Of a stretch of 64,000 bases of DNA, positions 33,087-44,457 are shown in pieces. The position numbers and the translations under genes were made by a program. Position 1 is the first letter of the stretch. Every line of letters starts with the position of its first letter. The notes below the pieces were generated by a model. The model was not told where the DNA came from. It did no database searches and saw only the letters and a list, made by a program, of their open reading frames with translations. The stretch comes from Engraulis encrasicolus (taxonomy: Eukaryota > Chordata > Actinopteri > Clupeiformes > Engraulidae), in the NCBI RefSeq assembly GCF_034702125.1, contig NC_085866.1, forward strand, positions 21,570,687 through 21,634,686, read 5' to 3'.

Positions 33087-33715
33087 ACTCCCCCCTTCAC
33101 AACCCCCCCCCCCCTTATTTTCTCACTCCATCCATCCCTCCACCCCTCCACCTGGTCCACACCTTGCACAGGTGAGGCATAAAATGCAATTTCGTTGTGT
33201 GCAGTGTGCAGTAAACACTGGTCTGCTGTGGAGTGCTATGTCACAATGACAATGGGAGTTGGCGTTTCCCAGGTGGGCTTTCACTTTCACCTCACTTCAA
33301 GATTCAAGATTCAAGATTCAAGATTCAAGATTTTTATTTGTAACGTGCTTCCTTGTGCAAGCACAATTGACAGTGAAATGGGGATTGCAACTGCTCTGTG
33401 CTGTGTTGGATGGTAAAAAATAAAAAAAATAATTAAAAATAGTTATTGTCTTAATTCAAAAAGTGGATGGCTTGAGGGAAAAAACTCTTACGCAGTCTCT
33501 CTGTTCTACATCTTATGGAACGTAGTCGTTTCCCTGAGGGCAGCCTTTCGAATATGGAGTGACTAGGATGGAATGTGTCTTTCATAATCCTTTGTGCTCG
33601 TGTCGTTGCCCTTCTTGCATATATATCTTGCAGCCCTGGAAGGATGGCGCCAGTTTTTTCTGCAGCATGCACTACTCTGTGCAGGGCTATCTTGTCCTGA
33701 GCTGTGCAGTTGCCG
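32781..33715. other. Downstream of slco4a1 exon 9: SINE fragment and LINE-like tail
   Basis: (TCTG)n near 32829-32856 and a C/T-rich patch (33048-33115) lead to a 3' fragment of the 29157-type SINE (about 33155-33265). A tandem AAGATTC array (about 33297-33332) follows. On the minus strand, 33451-33672 encodes a stretch (HSIFERLPSGKRLRSIRCRTERLRKSFFPQAIHFLN) resembling the C-terminal end of fish retroelement proteins; this is a low-certainty call. Confidence 0.55.
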
Positions 33716-34800
33716 GTAACACTTCCAAATAAGGGGCCATAATTAACTGCAAAGTAGCTATAAACTAATACTTTAGTAAGGGTTAATAATCATTACTTAA
33801 TAGCACATTAGACACATATTAATTGTTATTAATGCATATGTTAAACATTAGTAAGTAGTTATTTAACTATTAAATTACCATTATCTTGTGTCGCATTCTA
33901 ATAGCAGATTATTACTTAACTAATAGTTAAATAAGGCCAATTAATAGTTAAGCGCAATATCTTGTGTCTCATTCTAATAGCAAATTATTAGTTAACTAAT
34001 AGTTAAATAAGGCCAATTAATAGTTAAGCTGCTATTAACTAATACTTACAGAATGACAATAATTAACAGTAAATGTACTATTACTTTTTAGTTGGCTAAT
34101 ACTTACGTTAGTGTCATTAATATTTATTTGTTCAATGTTTAACATTAGTAATGGTAACCTTAACTATCAACTAATAATATAGGAATGGCATACTATCAAG
34201 AAATTCATATAAAATAATAGATAACTAATAGTTAAATAATGAACAAATATCAGTGCTGGCCACAGTTAACACTAAACTAGCTATTATCTAACACTTAAAT
34301 ATGTGTATATAGTGGTTTCTTAACACTAAATTAAGTATATAGTAATTGTAATGAAAGACAATGTTACACATTAGTAAGTAATTATTTAACTATTAACTTA
34401 CCATTATCTTCTGTCACATTCTAATAGCAGATTATTACTTAACTAATAGTTAAATAAGGCCAATTAATAGTTAAGTGCAATATCTTGTGTCTCATTCTAA
34501 TAGCAAATTATTAGTTAACTAATAGTTAAATAAGGCCAATTAATAGTTAAGCTGCTATTAACTAATACTTACAGAATGACAATAATTAACAGTAAATGTA
34601 CTATTACTTTTTAGTTGGCTAATACTTACGTTAGTGTCATTTGTATTTCATTGTTCAATGTTTAACATTAGTAATGATTAACTTAACTATTTACTAATTA
34701 CGTAGAAATGACATACTATCAAGAAATTCATATAAAATAATAGATAACTAATAGTTAAATAATGAACAAATATCAGTGCTTGGCATGGCATAACTAACAG
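33716..34800. repeat. AT-rich repeat region with a ~524-bp direct duplication
   Basis: TTAACTAATAGTTAAATAAGGCC-type words recur throughout. The block containing CAAGAAATTCATATAAAATA occurs near 34197 and again near 34720, so about 400 bases are duplicated in direct orientation. Begins with GGTAACACTTCCAAATAAGG, like the end of a MITE. Confidence 0.8.
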
Positions 34801-35530
34801 TTAAATAATGGATAAGTAATAGATAAAAGATGGATAACTACTGCTGTTTGGGACCCTTATATTAGAGTTGGCAAAGCTTAACTAACAGTTAAATAATCGA
34901 TAACAAACAGTTAAAAGATAATCAACTAATGCTGTTTGGGACCCTTATATTAGAGTTGGCAGAGCTTAACTAACAGTTAAATAATCGATAACAAACAGTT
35001 AAAAGATAATCAACTAATGCTGTTTGGGACCCTTATATTAGAGTTGGCAGAGCTTAACTAACAGTTAAATAATGGATAAGTAATAGATAAAAGATCACCA
35101 ACTACTGCTGTTTGGGACCCTTATATTAGAGTTGGCAAAGCTTAACTAACAGTTAAATTATCGATAACAAACAGTTAAAAGATCACCAACTATTGCTGTT
35201 TGGGACCCTTATATTAGAGTTGGCTGAGGATAACTAATGGTTAATTAATGAACAAGTAATAGATAAAAGATCACCAACTAATGCTGTTTTGGACCCTTAT
35301 ATTAGAGTTGGCAAAGCTTAACTAACAGTTCAATAATGGATAACTAACAGTTAAAAGATAATCAACTAATGCTGTTTGGGACCCTTATATTAGAGTTGGC
35401 AGAGCTTAACTAACAGTTAAATAATGGATACGTAATAGATAAAAGATCACCAACTATTGCTGTTGGGGACCCTTATATTAGAGTTGGCAAAGCTTAACTA
35501 ACAGTTAAATTATGCACAACTAGTTATGCT
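34800..35530. repeat. 88-bp satellite, eight copies
   Basis: The phrase GGGACCCTTATATTAGAG recurs near 34849, 34938, 35026, 35114, 35202, 35291, 35378 and 35466, a very regular 88-base period. AACTAACAGTTAAATAAT separates the phrases. No coding capacity. Confidence 0.93.
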
Positions 35531-35705
35531 CTGCCAACAAATAGAAGGGTCCCAAACACCTATGTGTGTCACAATGAAAAACAACATTCAAATAGGAAAA
35601 TAACTTTATTTCCAATACAACTTGGGGCAGGTGAAAAAACATTATCATCATTTAACATCAAAACAGCAATACCTCTTTTGGGAAAATAATTGTAGTAGGT
35701 CTACA

Positions 35706-36262
35706 GCTCCATGCCACTTTATTAGAATAGCGTGAAAACGTTGATTTATTTCCATAATCCCATCAATAATATTAAACTGTCATGGATTATAGATTCATGG
35801 CCCAGTTTTTTTTTTTTTTTTTACTATTCCAATCATTCAATTCGTTATTTTTATATATTTATATATATATTATTTCAATATACCCGTAGATATCCATGCC
35901 ACGTTTTGGCGCTAACTCACCAGTTTCATTCTAAATCACCAGAAATGAAACCCCATTGAAAATGAATGGGGTTTTATTTCTGATGAGTTAGAATTAAACT
36001 AGTGAGTTAACACCAAAACGTGGCATGGAAATCTACGGGTGAATTTTGATGAAGAAAAATGTGATTTTGTTAAAATATTCTAATGATGCGAATTCCCCAA
36101 TTCATGGGCTGGAAGGCCAACGTATATAAAAAGAAAAAAAAATGATTGGAATAGTTAAAAAACTGGGCCATGAATCTACAATCCATGACAGTTTAACATT
36201 ATTGATGGAATTATGGAAATAAATCAACTTTTTCATGCTATTCTAATAAAAAGGCCTGGAGC
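35706..36262. mobile_element. 557-bp hairpin MITE with nested inner palindrome
   Basis: The end GCTCCATGCCACTTTATTAG pairs with the reverse complement of the end near 36262 (CTAATAAAAAGGCCTGGAGC). Pairing continues for over 100 bases. The centre (about 35880-36045) is a second palindrome around ACCCGTAGAT and ATCTACGGGT. A fragment of the same family lies near 51440-51515. Confidence 0.87.
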
Positions 36263-36270
36263 AGTATGTC

Positions 36271-36585
36271 AAAGGGATACCATTTTTGGAAATGAGCTTA
36301 TGTTACACCTCTCCTTGAGTTAAATGATTGAGTTTTACCGTTCTCCTGTACTTTTAACCGTTCTCTGGGTACGGCAATGCAAATTTTACCTCCAAGCTAG
36401 CAGTTAACATTGAGTCCTAGGAGACCAGTTAGCCGCCAGCTAAATAAATTTAGCAAATTTTGGTAAATTTTGCACTGCCTTATCCAGAGAACGGTTGAAA
36501 GTACAGGAGAACGGTAAAACCCTACTATTTAACTCAAGGTGAGGTGTAAAATAAGCTTATTTCCAAAAATGGGACAGTATCACTG
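36271..36585. mobile_element. Hairpin MITE, CCATTTTTGGAAAT family
   Basis: CCATTTTTGGAAATGAGCTTAT near the left end pairs with ATAAGCTTATTTCCAAAAATGG near the right. Inner arms TACCGTTCTCCTGTAC and GTACAGGAGAACGGTA also pair. Confidence 0.83.
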
Positions 36586-36592
36586 TAAAATG

Positions 36593-36940
36593 TTAAAGGG
36601 ACACTGTGCAGGAAATGGTCAAAAAAGGTACTGCAACTATGCTGCTTATTGAAACTGGGCTGCCTATTGCCAAATTTGATCTTTACATGACACTTTAAAG
36701 TGTGTTTATAAACAAATATTTTCTAGTATGGTCCAAGTACAGTCATTTTGCAGCTAAAAATGGCTATTTTTGGAAATTCAAAATGGCGGATTATGTATGA
36801 AAAGTGCAATTTTTCCAGTCATAATGAATACTTGGAATTTGATGCTGGTGGTAAGTATTCATGAAAAAGTTAACATTTGGGAATGGGCAGCATGAATTCT
36901 GTAAATAAACAACTAAGAATCTCACACAGTGTCCCTTTCA
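36593..36940. mobile_element. TTAA-type MITE, AAAGGGACACTGTG termini
   Basis: TTAA at 36593-36596 and AGGGACACTGTG on the left; CACAGTGTCCCTTT on the right. The right TTAA is mutated (TTTC). Abuts the previous MITE. Confidence 0.75.
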
Positions 36941-38840
36941 CCCACTTGAACATTAAAACTGAAACTCTACTTACTACCATCTAACTATTGCCTCATCATA
37001 ACTGGTGAAACATTTGCTTTGCTTTCAGTTTCAGTAGAAATGTAATGCATAGCAATGCATCTTTACAGGACATGTTTTGACATCTTTGCAATGTTATGGA
37101 GAATTCTTCCTAGAGGGCCCTCGGGGTGTTTTTTTGCCAACCACTCCTGACATTCGATAACATTCAAATGGTCAGAGAGCAGCTGCTCTGACCTGTTTCC
37201 CCTCAACGCCACACTTGCTCTTTGATTGACCTTCACGCCCTCTCTGTGCTGGGTGTGGCTTCCAGTCTGGGGGTCAACATATGTCTGACTGTGGTTGACT
37301 GTGAAGTGATTAAAAACCCCAAGCGAGGCAATGGCAGCGCCATTCATCACTGACAATGTAACTGCCCATCTTGACATGGCGGCATATAATTGGCACAAGC
37401 TGCTGCTGTGTGCGCCTGTTCATTAGCCGCAAGATTGGCCTTGACCCCTGCCTATCAGCATGTTTAACCCCCAACATCCCAAACACCCACTTCCTTCTTG
37501 CCCATCCACATGCAGCTCTGACTCTCCCATACTGTATGAACACACGCACACACACACACACGCACAAACACACGCACACACGCACACACACACACAAAAG
37601 TTGAATGTAATTGGTGGGATATGGAATGTAAATACAACACTGAAATGTAAATGCTGAAACGGTTTTAAGTTTGTTTTTTAGCTTTGCTTGAAAAGTGATG
37701 GCTTCAGTTTTTCTGACCCCATTATACACGCCTCTAGGTGGCGCTTTCTCACCCTCCGAGGACACAAGGTGGTCCAATACTGCTGTCTTGTCCTCTGCCA
37801 TTGCAGAGAGACTGAGCCACTGGGCCCTCTGCCCCACGACAGTGAGTCTGTAGTAAGGTGGCAGAAACCAGGAATTACTTTTGACTACGCCCTGAGGTAT
37901 GGACCCCCGCGGGAAAGTGGCCACAGTTTACCACAGTTTACAATGGTTTACAATGTACCCACACAATGGCAAACAGGTTCCTGCAATTAAGACAGAGACA
38001 TGGTTCTATTTCTAATCGTACAAATCTTTATTTACTTTCAGGGTATTAAAAACTTAGCTTCATTTATTTCATTAAAATAGTTCCTCAAACACACAAATAC
38101 ACTCAAACACCCAACACAAGCAGACATAAACCAAATACTACATAATAAAAAATATTGAAAGAAAAGAAAATATAAGTAAACAATACAGTGCCCAAGAGTA
38201 ATGGGGAAGCCCACAGGGCTAGTAGCAGGGCAATTCACAAACAGCAAGGTGCCTTAACCGGCCCAACAAATCTTGGGGAACAAGAGGTGATGTAAACACA
38301 GGCCCTGTGGACCGGAACAAATCACACCCTGGTGAAGTGCACGGAAATACGGAAACAAAAAAGAAAGACTAATTAATTTGTTATTCGATTACATAATATT
38401 AATCACAATTAATCACCGATTTCACTGACAAGAGACCCAGGTCAAATGGGCATGTGAAGAGTGCGTGTGAAGAGGGAGGTAAGTAGTGGGAATATTCTAA
38501 TCACCTTTAGATTAAAGAATTTATTATGAATTATTATTAAACAGAATTAAGTTAAATGTAACATTTTATCTCAATTTTTAATTCAAATATTTAGATTTAA
38601 TAGTTTTTTTTGTGAAACATTGAGATTTTGGGGGGGAGAACAGAGCTTAACAAATAATCATCAGTCAATCGATAAGGTAAATCAACTAACAATTAGTTCA
38701 TTAATCAATAATGTGCATTTCTACACAATGTACATCAGCACACACTGGGAATCCTTTGACAGGCAAGCAGACCAAGTGCTAGAGTCGTTTTTAGCTGGCA
38801 GCAGTGGAGGGAAGTTGCTTGCAATGTCCACTGTCATGTA
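36941..38840. other. Intergenic or intronic stretch, no gene seen
   Basis: A degenerate (CA)n patch lies at about 37543-37596. Frames at 37310-37924 (minus) and 37688-37990 (plus) have no recognisable family. No slco4a1 TM10-12 exon found here. Confidence 0.5.
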
Positions 38841-38849
38841 GACCATGGG

Positions 38850-40808
38850 AGCAGGATGCTTTGGGGCATAAGGGAAATTACAAAACTCAGAGGCAACCTG
38901 AGAAGACTTGAGAAGGCTTTCCTGCAAGCTCTTGAGAAGGAAAGATCTGCACTTACAGAGATGTGAGGCGTCCTGAGGGAGTGCATTAAGACCTCGCCCA
39001 GAGCAGAGTTCCAGCGGAGGAGGAGGCGCGAGAAGGAGAGGGTGAAGTTTACAACGGACCCCTTCAAGGACCTAGCACAACTCCTGGAGTTAAAAGGTCA
39101 GGAGTGCTTACGGATTTGAAAGAGGAGGTTGAAGAGCACCTCCGTAAGGTGCAAAGCGATCTGATGTGTAAAGAGAAGTTAAATCTGTAAGGAAAGCTTA
39201 GCTGTCCCTCAGAATCAGCCAATTCCTTTGATGTCAGAGACCTCAGGTGGCAGGAGGTTAACAACTTCATTGGGAAGGCCAGGGGAGCATCGGCACCGGG
39301 GCCAAACAGGATTATGTACAGGGTATATAAAAACTTTGAGCGGCTGAGAAGGCCACTGTGGAGGCTTCTTGAGGTGGTGTGAAGAAGGAACCATCTGTCG
39401 GACAGTTTTCTATTAGCCGAGGTATGATTCAATCCCAAACAGGAGGACTCCACCAGCCTGAAAGGTTTTCGCACAATATCTCTGTTGATCGTGGAGGGCA
39501 AAGTGTTCTTCGTAGTGGTTGGAAAGAGGGTAACACAATTTCTGATTAGCAACAATATACATTGACACATCAGTACATAAATGTGGAGTCCCAGGAGTAC
39601 CGGGTTGTATTGAGCACAACAGCATCATGTCCAAGATCATTGAAGATGCTAAGAGGAACAATGGAGATCTAGCAGTCCTGTGGCTGGATCTAATAAAAAG
39701 AGGATTATACAGTGCCCCATAAGTTGGTCAAGTACACACTGAAAGCCTACCATGTCCCTGACAAAGTCCAACTACTCCTCCAGAGCTACTTTAGACAATT
39801 CAAGATGCGCTTCTCCTCAGGTGACTTCCTGACCAAATGGCGAAGACTGGAGCTTGGAATCGCAACCGGGTGCACCATCTCAGTGATACTTTTTGCTGCA
39901 GCGATGAACCTCCTGGTAAAGTCAGTGGGGAAGCCAAAGCGGGGAGCCACACTCTCCAGTGGGAGCCAACAAGTCCCAGTCGGGGCCTTCTTGGACGACT
40001 TGACAATTGCGGTCAGTCCCGGAAGCCAAAGCGGGGAGCCGCACTCTCCAGTGGGAGCCAACAGGTCCCAGTCGGGGCCTTCATGCACGACTTGTGGATC
40101 TTGGAGGACTTGGTCGAGCTCACATCAGCAGCTAGGATGGAGTTCAAACCATCAAAGTCAATGACTTTAGTCCTGAAACATGGCCGTGCCCAAAACGGAG
40201 AAGCCTGGAGATTGTGGCACAGAGCGGATCTGAGTGACAAGGTGAGCATAAAGGAGATGTTCAGCCAAGCAGAGGAATGGCTGCAAAGTGCAAACTCTTG
40301 AGAGGAGTGGCCTACTGGAGAGGTACAAGGCATGCGAGTGGATTAACAGCTTCCAACATATCGAGCGGATGATTAACAGCTTCCCCCAGAGATGGCTGTC
40401 AGTCCCGTCAGTCCGTGCAGATATCATGGGGACTGTGACCCAGGGGAGGTTGGATCTTGGTCATCACCCATGCGAGCTGGAAGGAGGCAAAGGTGAAAGA
40501 CCATCGCGGGATGGTGCAGGAAGGGATCTGAGCTGCAGAGGAGGAGAGCAGGCAAGCAAGGCAAATGGACCCGGTGGGATGGTGTCCGGGGAAGATCCCT
40601 CAGTTAGGACATCTGGAGCATGCAGAGGCATCGGCTTAAGTTCCTGCTGAGCACCAGGTATGATGTGCTGCCAAAACCAACAAACCTGCAAAGGTGGAAG
40701 CTGACAGAGGATCCCTTTTGTGCCTGGAACATTCTGTGATCTTGCCAGGCAAGCCTGAAAGAGGGGAGGTTCAGGTGACACCAGGATAAAGTGTAAGGAC
40801 TGTGGTGC
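38850..40808 (+). pseudogene. RLE-type non-LTR retrotransposon, reverse transcriptase part (broken)
   Basis: Degenerate plus-strand coding of a retrotransposon with reverse transcriptase and a C-terminal restriction-like endonuclease (R2/NeSL-like group). Recognisable pieces are an N-terminal Arg-rich helix near 38990 (FQRRRRREKERVKF), APGPN near 39290, a VPGVPGCIEHNSIMSKII block near 39580 and LAVLWLDL near 39670. HKLVKYTLKAYHVPDKVQLLLQ runs from about 39715, and the catalytic box AFLDDL is at 39985-40002. From about 40650 YDVLPKPTNLQRWKL marks the post-RT region. Stops and frameshifts show it is dead. The coding continues after an interruption at about 42210. Confidence 0.82.
39931..40084 (+). 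repeat. 92-bp tandem duplication across the reverse transcriptase catalytic box
   Basis: GAAGCCAAAGCGGGGAGCC begins near 39930 and again near 40022. Both copies run through ACTCTCCAGTGGGAGCCAAC to GTCGGGGCCTTC. The first copy keeps FLDDL; the second reads FMHDL. Since 92 is not a multiple of three, the duplication also shifts the frame. Confidence 0.92.
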
Positions 40809-40811
40809 GAA

Positions 40812-40985
40812 ATGAGGGACGAGCAGACAGAAATGGCTGGACCGACACCTAGTGCAACATTCACCACACTGCCTCCGGAGCTATTTGATTTCACCAAGCC
40901 ACAAGAATGGGAACAGGGGATTAGGAGATTCGACCGCTTTTGGCTTGCAAGCAACCTAAATGCAACGGCAGAGGAAAACCAGGTA
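40812..40985 (+). pseudogene. LTR-retrotransposon gag-like fragment
   Basis: An open stretch MRDEQTEMAGPTPSATFTTL, then PPELFDFTKPQEWEQGIRRF and DRFWLASNL, resembles the N-terminal Gag region of fish gypsy-type elements. It stops at the left terminus of the Tc1-like element at 40986. Only a fragment; no LTR identified. Confidence 0.6.
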
Positions 40986-41455
40986 CAGTGCTGGCCGAAA
41001 GTATTGTCACCCCTTCAATTCTGTCAGATAATACTCAATTTCTTCCAGAAAATGATTGCAATCAAAAATGCTTTATTATTATCTTCATTTGTTTGTCTTG
41101 CAATGAAAAAGCAAAAGAGAATGAAAACAAGTCAAATGAATGACCATTTTACACAAAACTCCAAAAATGGGCCGGACAGAAGTATTGACACACTCAGCCT
41201 AATACTTGGTAGCACAACCTTTAGACAAAATGATTGCGAACAACCACTTCTGATAACCATCAACGAGTTTCCTACAAAGCTCTGCTGGAATTTTTGACCA
41301 TCCTTGAGGTGATTTGAAGGGTGCGTTCTCCACACTGCCATTTTGAGATCTCTCCATAGGTTTTCTATAGGATTCAGGGGTGGACTCCTACATTATGCTG
41401 CAAAATTTGTTGATAGTCTACAGACTTCATAATTCCATGCACACGGTCAAGTAGT
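40986..41455 (-). mobile_element. Tc1-like transposon fragment
   Basis: TA at 40984-40985, then terminus CAGTGCTGGCCGAAAGTATT, typical of fish Tc1-like elements. The minus strand encodes transposase pieces: WSKIPAELCRKLVDGYQKW near 41230-41290 (C-terminal end) and TGLLDRVHGIMKSVDYQQIL near 41395-41455. No matching right terminus was located beyond the inverted duplication that follows. Confidence 0.78.
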
Positions 41456-41830
41456 CCAGTCCAAGGATCTTTTCCAGCATCCACAGCCCAGAGGAAAAAA
41501 TTGTCCTCTTCCTCTGCTGTAACAGCATTCAGAGAGTCAAGCAGTCCAGTGCCAGAGGCAGCAAAGCAACCTCAAAACATCAACTCTGCCATATTTGACT
41601 TTAGAGACCGTGTTCTTTTCTTTGAAGGACTAATTTTTTCCTGCTAACTCAAATGAATAGAGGAAAAATAAATGAGGCCTTCAAAGACAAGAACACGGTC
41701 CCTAAAGTCAAATATGGCAGAGTTTCTCTGAGTTTCTCTGGCACTGGACTACTTGACTCTCTGAATGCTGTTACAGCAGAGGAAGAGGAGAATTTTTTCC
41801 TCTGGGCTGTGGATGCTGGAAAAGATCCTT
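41455..41830. repeat. Inverted duplication, arms ~175 bp
   Basis: The left arm (about 41458-41632) is the reverse complement of the right arm (about 41652-41828). For example, GGATCTTTTCCAGCATCCAC at 41465 matches GTGGATGCTGGAAAAGATCC at 41809. The arms differ by a few substitutions and a 20-30 base gap. The spacer is about 20 bases, so the DNA can form a large hairpin. Confidence 0.9.
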
Positions 41831-42018
41831 GGACAGTGCAGCTACAAGTCCGAGACAAAAAAGTGCGCTTTAAGGTAGACACAGGTGTCGATGTCACTGC
41901 CCTGCCATCCGAGGTGTATGGTGACATTGCTGGAGGGCTATATGTGATGCGACTGGAGACGTCAACACGCCGCTGTGCACTGTGTACACGCCAACACGCC
42001 CGCTGTGCACTAAGTTGA
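41653..42018 (+). pseudogene. Retropepsin-like fragment of an LTR retrotransposon
   Basis: 121-codon frame whose middle, FFLWAVDAGKDPWTVQLQV, continues into RFKVDTGVDVTALPSEVY. This resembles the aspartic protease of gypsy-type elements: D-T-G active-site triad, then hydrophobic residues. Its 5' part is shared with the inverted duplication. Possibly the same element as the gag-like fragment at 40812. Old and incomplete. Confidence 0.6.
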
Positions 42019-42056
42019 GTTCTAGGTCAAGTGCTTGTGAGACGTCAAGAATGATC

Positions 42057-42198
42057 ACTCTGTTATACTTACCTGTTAACCTATCAATAAAATGAATAAC
42101 TTGACACGGAGGTCAGGTGTGAAGGCAACTCTGTTATACTTACCTGTTACGCTGTTGATAAAATGAATAACTTGACACGGAGGACAGGTGTGAAGGCA
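42057..42198. repeat. Two-copy tandem repeat, ~71 bp
   Basis: ACTCTGTTATACTTACCTGTTA...ATAAAATGAATAACTTGACACGGAGG.CAGGTGTGAAGGCA occurs at about 42057 and again at about 42128. Confidence 0.9.
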
Positions 42199-42209
42199 TC
42201 CTTGGCACA

Positions 42210-42850
42210 ACAGAAGACTGAGAGATGACAGTTGACCTTGGTAGGCAACTCAAGTGTCCAGACAGAATCACAGTCACCAGCCTCCGACCAGATATTGTGC
42301 TCTGGTCTTGTGCAACAAGACAAGTGGCCCTGATCGAGCTAACGGTATCCTGGGAGGAGAGGATCGAGGAGGCACATGAACGCAAGCTGAGAAAGTTCCA
42401 GCCACTCCGTGCAGACAGCCAGCCAGCAGAGGGGGGGAGAGCCTTACCATTGGAGGGGATTCCTGGGCCAGGACAAGGGATGCTAGTTGGAGGAAAAACG
42501 TGCAAGAACCTGGTCAACGACATCTCCAAGCAGGCAGAACAGGCATCCAGGGGGCTGTGGCTTAGGAGGAGTATCCAGTGGCTGGGACAGGCTGGCAGTA
42601 AAGAGGGGTGGCAGAGTTGTGCGGCAGGTCCCTGAACGGCAGACGGAGCAATTCCAGGACGCTGGTTCTGCTGTCAAGCTCCACTGAGGTGTTATGGGCT
42701 GAGTGACGAAACACTGGTGAGGTGGAGTGCCCACTTCAAAAAACCCTATGAAGTCTACAGGTCCATGTCTTGCAGCTCTGCCCTCAGCTGAAGACATCTA
42801 GGAGGAGTGACTTCGTTGGTCGCCACTGCACAGGAGGAGCAGGAGGTAAC
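42210..42850 (+). pseudogene. Restriction-like endonuclease end of the non-LTR retrotransposon
   Basis: Continues the element at 38850-40808 after about 1.4 kb of inserted sequence. MTVDLGRQLKCPDRITVTSL is followed by RPDIVLWSCATRQVALIELT and WEERIEEAHERK, the PD...E-L-T core of the R2-type endonuclease (PD at about 42286, Glu at about 42336). The downstream GLWLRRSIQWLG matches the family's C-terminal helix. Terminates in degenerate sequence near 42850. Confidence 0.82.
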
Positions 42851-43828
42851 TCCAGCCAGGTGCAGTGGCTGCGTTACACACTATCGTGTAAAGACATGGT
42901 GCAGTTGGGGCAGGGACATTTTAACTGGGGATGACGTGACAAAACATCTGTTCACATCAGATAGTTGAAACTTTTGGTGCATCTTAAGTACAATTTTACT
43001 CTTTGAAAATTACGACACTCCATTACAGTTCAAATAATTGAGTAGTCCTTGCACTAAATTAAACATGCATGCTTTTTGTGAAATTATTTTGAAGTAGGCC
43101 TATGTGTGAGGTTGCTGAGCACATGGAGAAGTTTATCGTGATCATCCCCAGTTAAAATGCCCCCAGAGGATCGGTCACACCCTTATCCCTTACTAAATGA
43201 ACACTAAAACCAATCAATAGTGAAATGATACCTACATTACTTTTCTATTAGCTATGCTCAGAAAATGCTACGATTTTAGATCATAGTTTTTCTTACCTTG
43301 CGCTTGTGTCTGAAGTGACTCTCATCTATGATCTCTCATCTATATATCTTGGCCCTTTTGCCTTCGTTTCTCCATTGCCCAAATGCACACTTCACGCATT
43401 TTTTTGGCCATTGTGGTGAGGGATTGCTGACTGCGGGATATTTCATCAGTAATCATGTCCACTTGTCTCAAACGCAACCCCTGTGAAAAGCTTAAACATA
43501 AACAATGGCAGTTGTCATTCAGTATGCGAAATACAAAATAAAAAGAACAGGACGAAAGAAGAACCTGTGGTCCCCAGGGACTCATCTTATAATTATAGAG
43601 TGGCAGCCTCTTGGTAATTGTTCTGCCTCCCAGGCAGTTTTCAGTTTTTGGCATTTTAGCGCCCCCTGTTTGGTAATGTGGTCAAATATGGTATTACAGC
43701 AGGAAGATAGACATGCAAACAGGAAGTAGTTTAAGCACATGTTCCTTGTCAGTTCAAGCAGATGTCAGCAGATCATGAAGCTGTCTTCTCATCTATCACC
43801 ATCCATTTGTTTTGAGCCGTAGAAACAT
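42851..43828. other. Intergenic or intronic stretch, no gene seen
   Basis: No exon, RNA gene or element terminus recognised. Frames at 43340-43654 (minus) and 43505-43729 (plus) overlap on opposite strands without family resemblance. Confidence 0.5.
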
Positions 43829-43829
43829 A

Positions 43830-44457
43830 TGCTGTGTCTCAAATGACGCACTTTTGACACAGTGCACTGAGGTCTTTAGTGCATAGTGTTGTGGAAAAAT
43901 TTGAGCACTATGCACTGTGCCCTCGCTGGAAGTGACGGCTGAGCATGGCATTAGCTCGCCAAAATATGAGTTGGCTACTGTTTACAATGCACAGCGTCTG
44001 GTGCTTGTATTTCCATTTCCTTCACCCCAGAGGACAGCAATCACACATACAATACTTTGGTTGGCATGAAAAGGTTGGTGTCCCATCAACATTACTTACA
44101 GAATTAGGAGACTGTTGACCATACTCTTGTACTGAACTGAATGCCACATTTCCTCCCTGTCATTGTCAACATGGCCGCCATTTAGTGCATGCAGTGGCTG
44201 AATCTCAAATGGTGCACTTGTGCACTTTAGTGTTCATATTTCAGCAGTTACACACTGAAACATAGTGCCCGAAGTGCACAAGTGCACCATTTGAGATCCA
44301 GCCTATCATTCAAGCACTGCATTTTTCCGCCATTGTTAGGGGATCATCCTGGCACTTTCAGTGCACTGGCTCAACTGAAATTGTCAGTGTGAGCGCCCTA
44401 GGCACTGAAACATACAATAGTGCCCGAAGTGCACAAGTGCAGCATTTGAGACACAGC
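43830..44457. mobile_element. Hairpin MITE with nested copy (TGTGTCTCAAATG termini)
   Basis: The left GCTGTGTCTCAAATGACGCAC pairs with the right GTGCAGCATTTGAGACACAGC. A shorter palindrome of the same type lies inside at about 44195-44302 (GGCTGAATCTCAAATGGTGC and GCACCATTTGAGATCCAGCC). Confidence 0.8.

Noticed and set aside
37310..37924. 204-codon minus-strand frame
   Set aside because: Includes CA-repeat-derived residues (VCVCVRVCVC) and shows no family resemblance.
40464..40954. Minus-strand frames opposite the retrotransposon
   Set aside because: Antisense of the reverse transcriptase coding; the plus strand carries the recognisable motifs.
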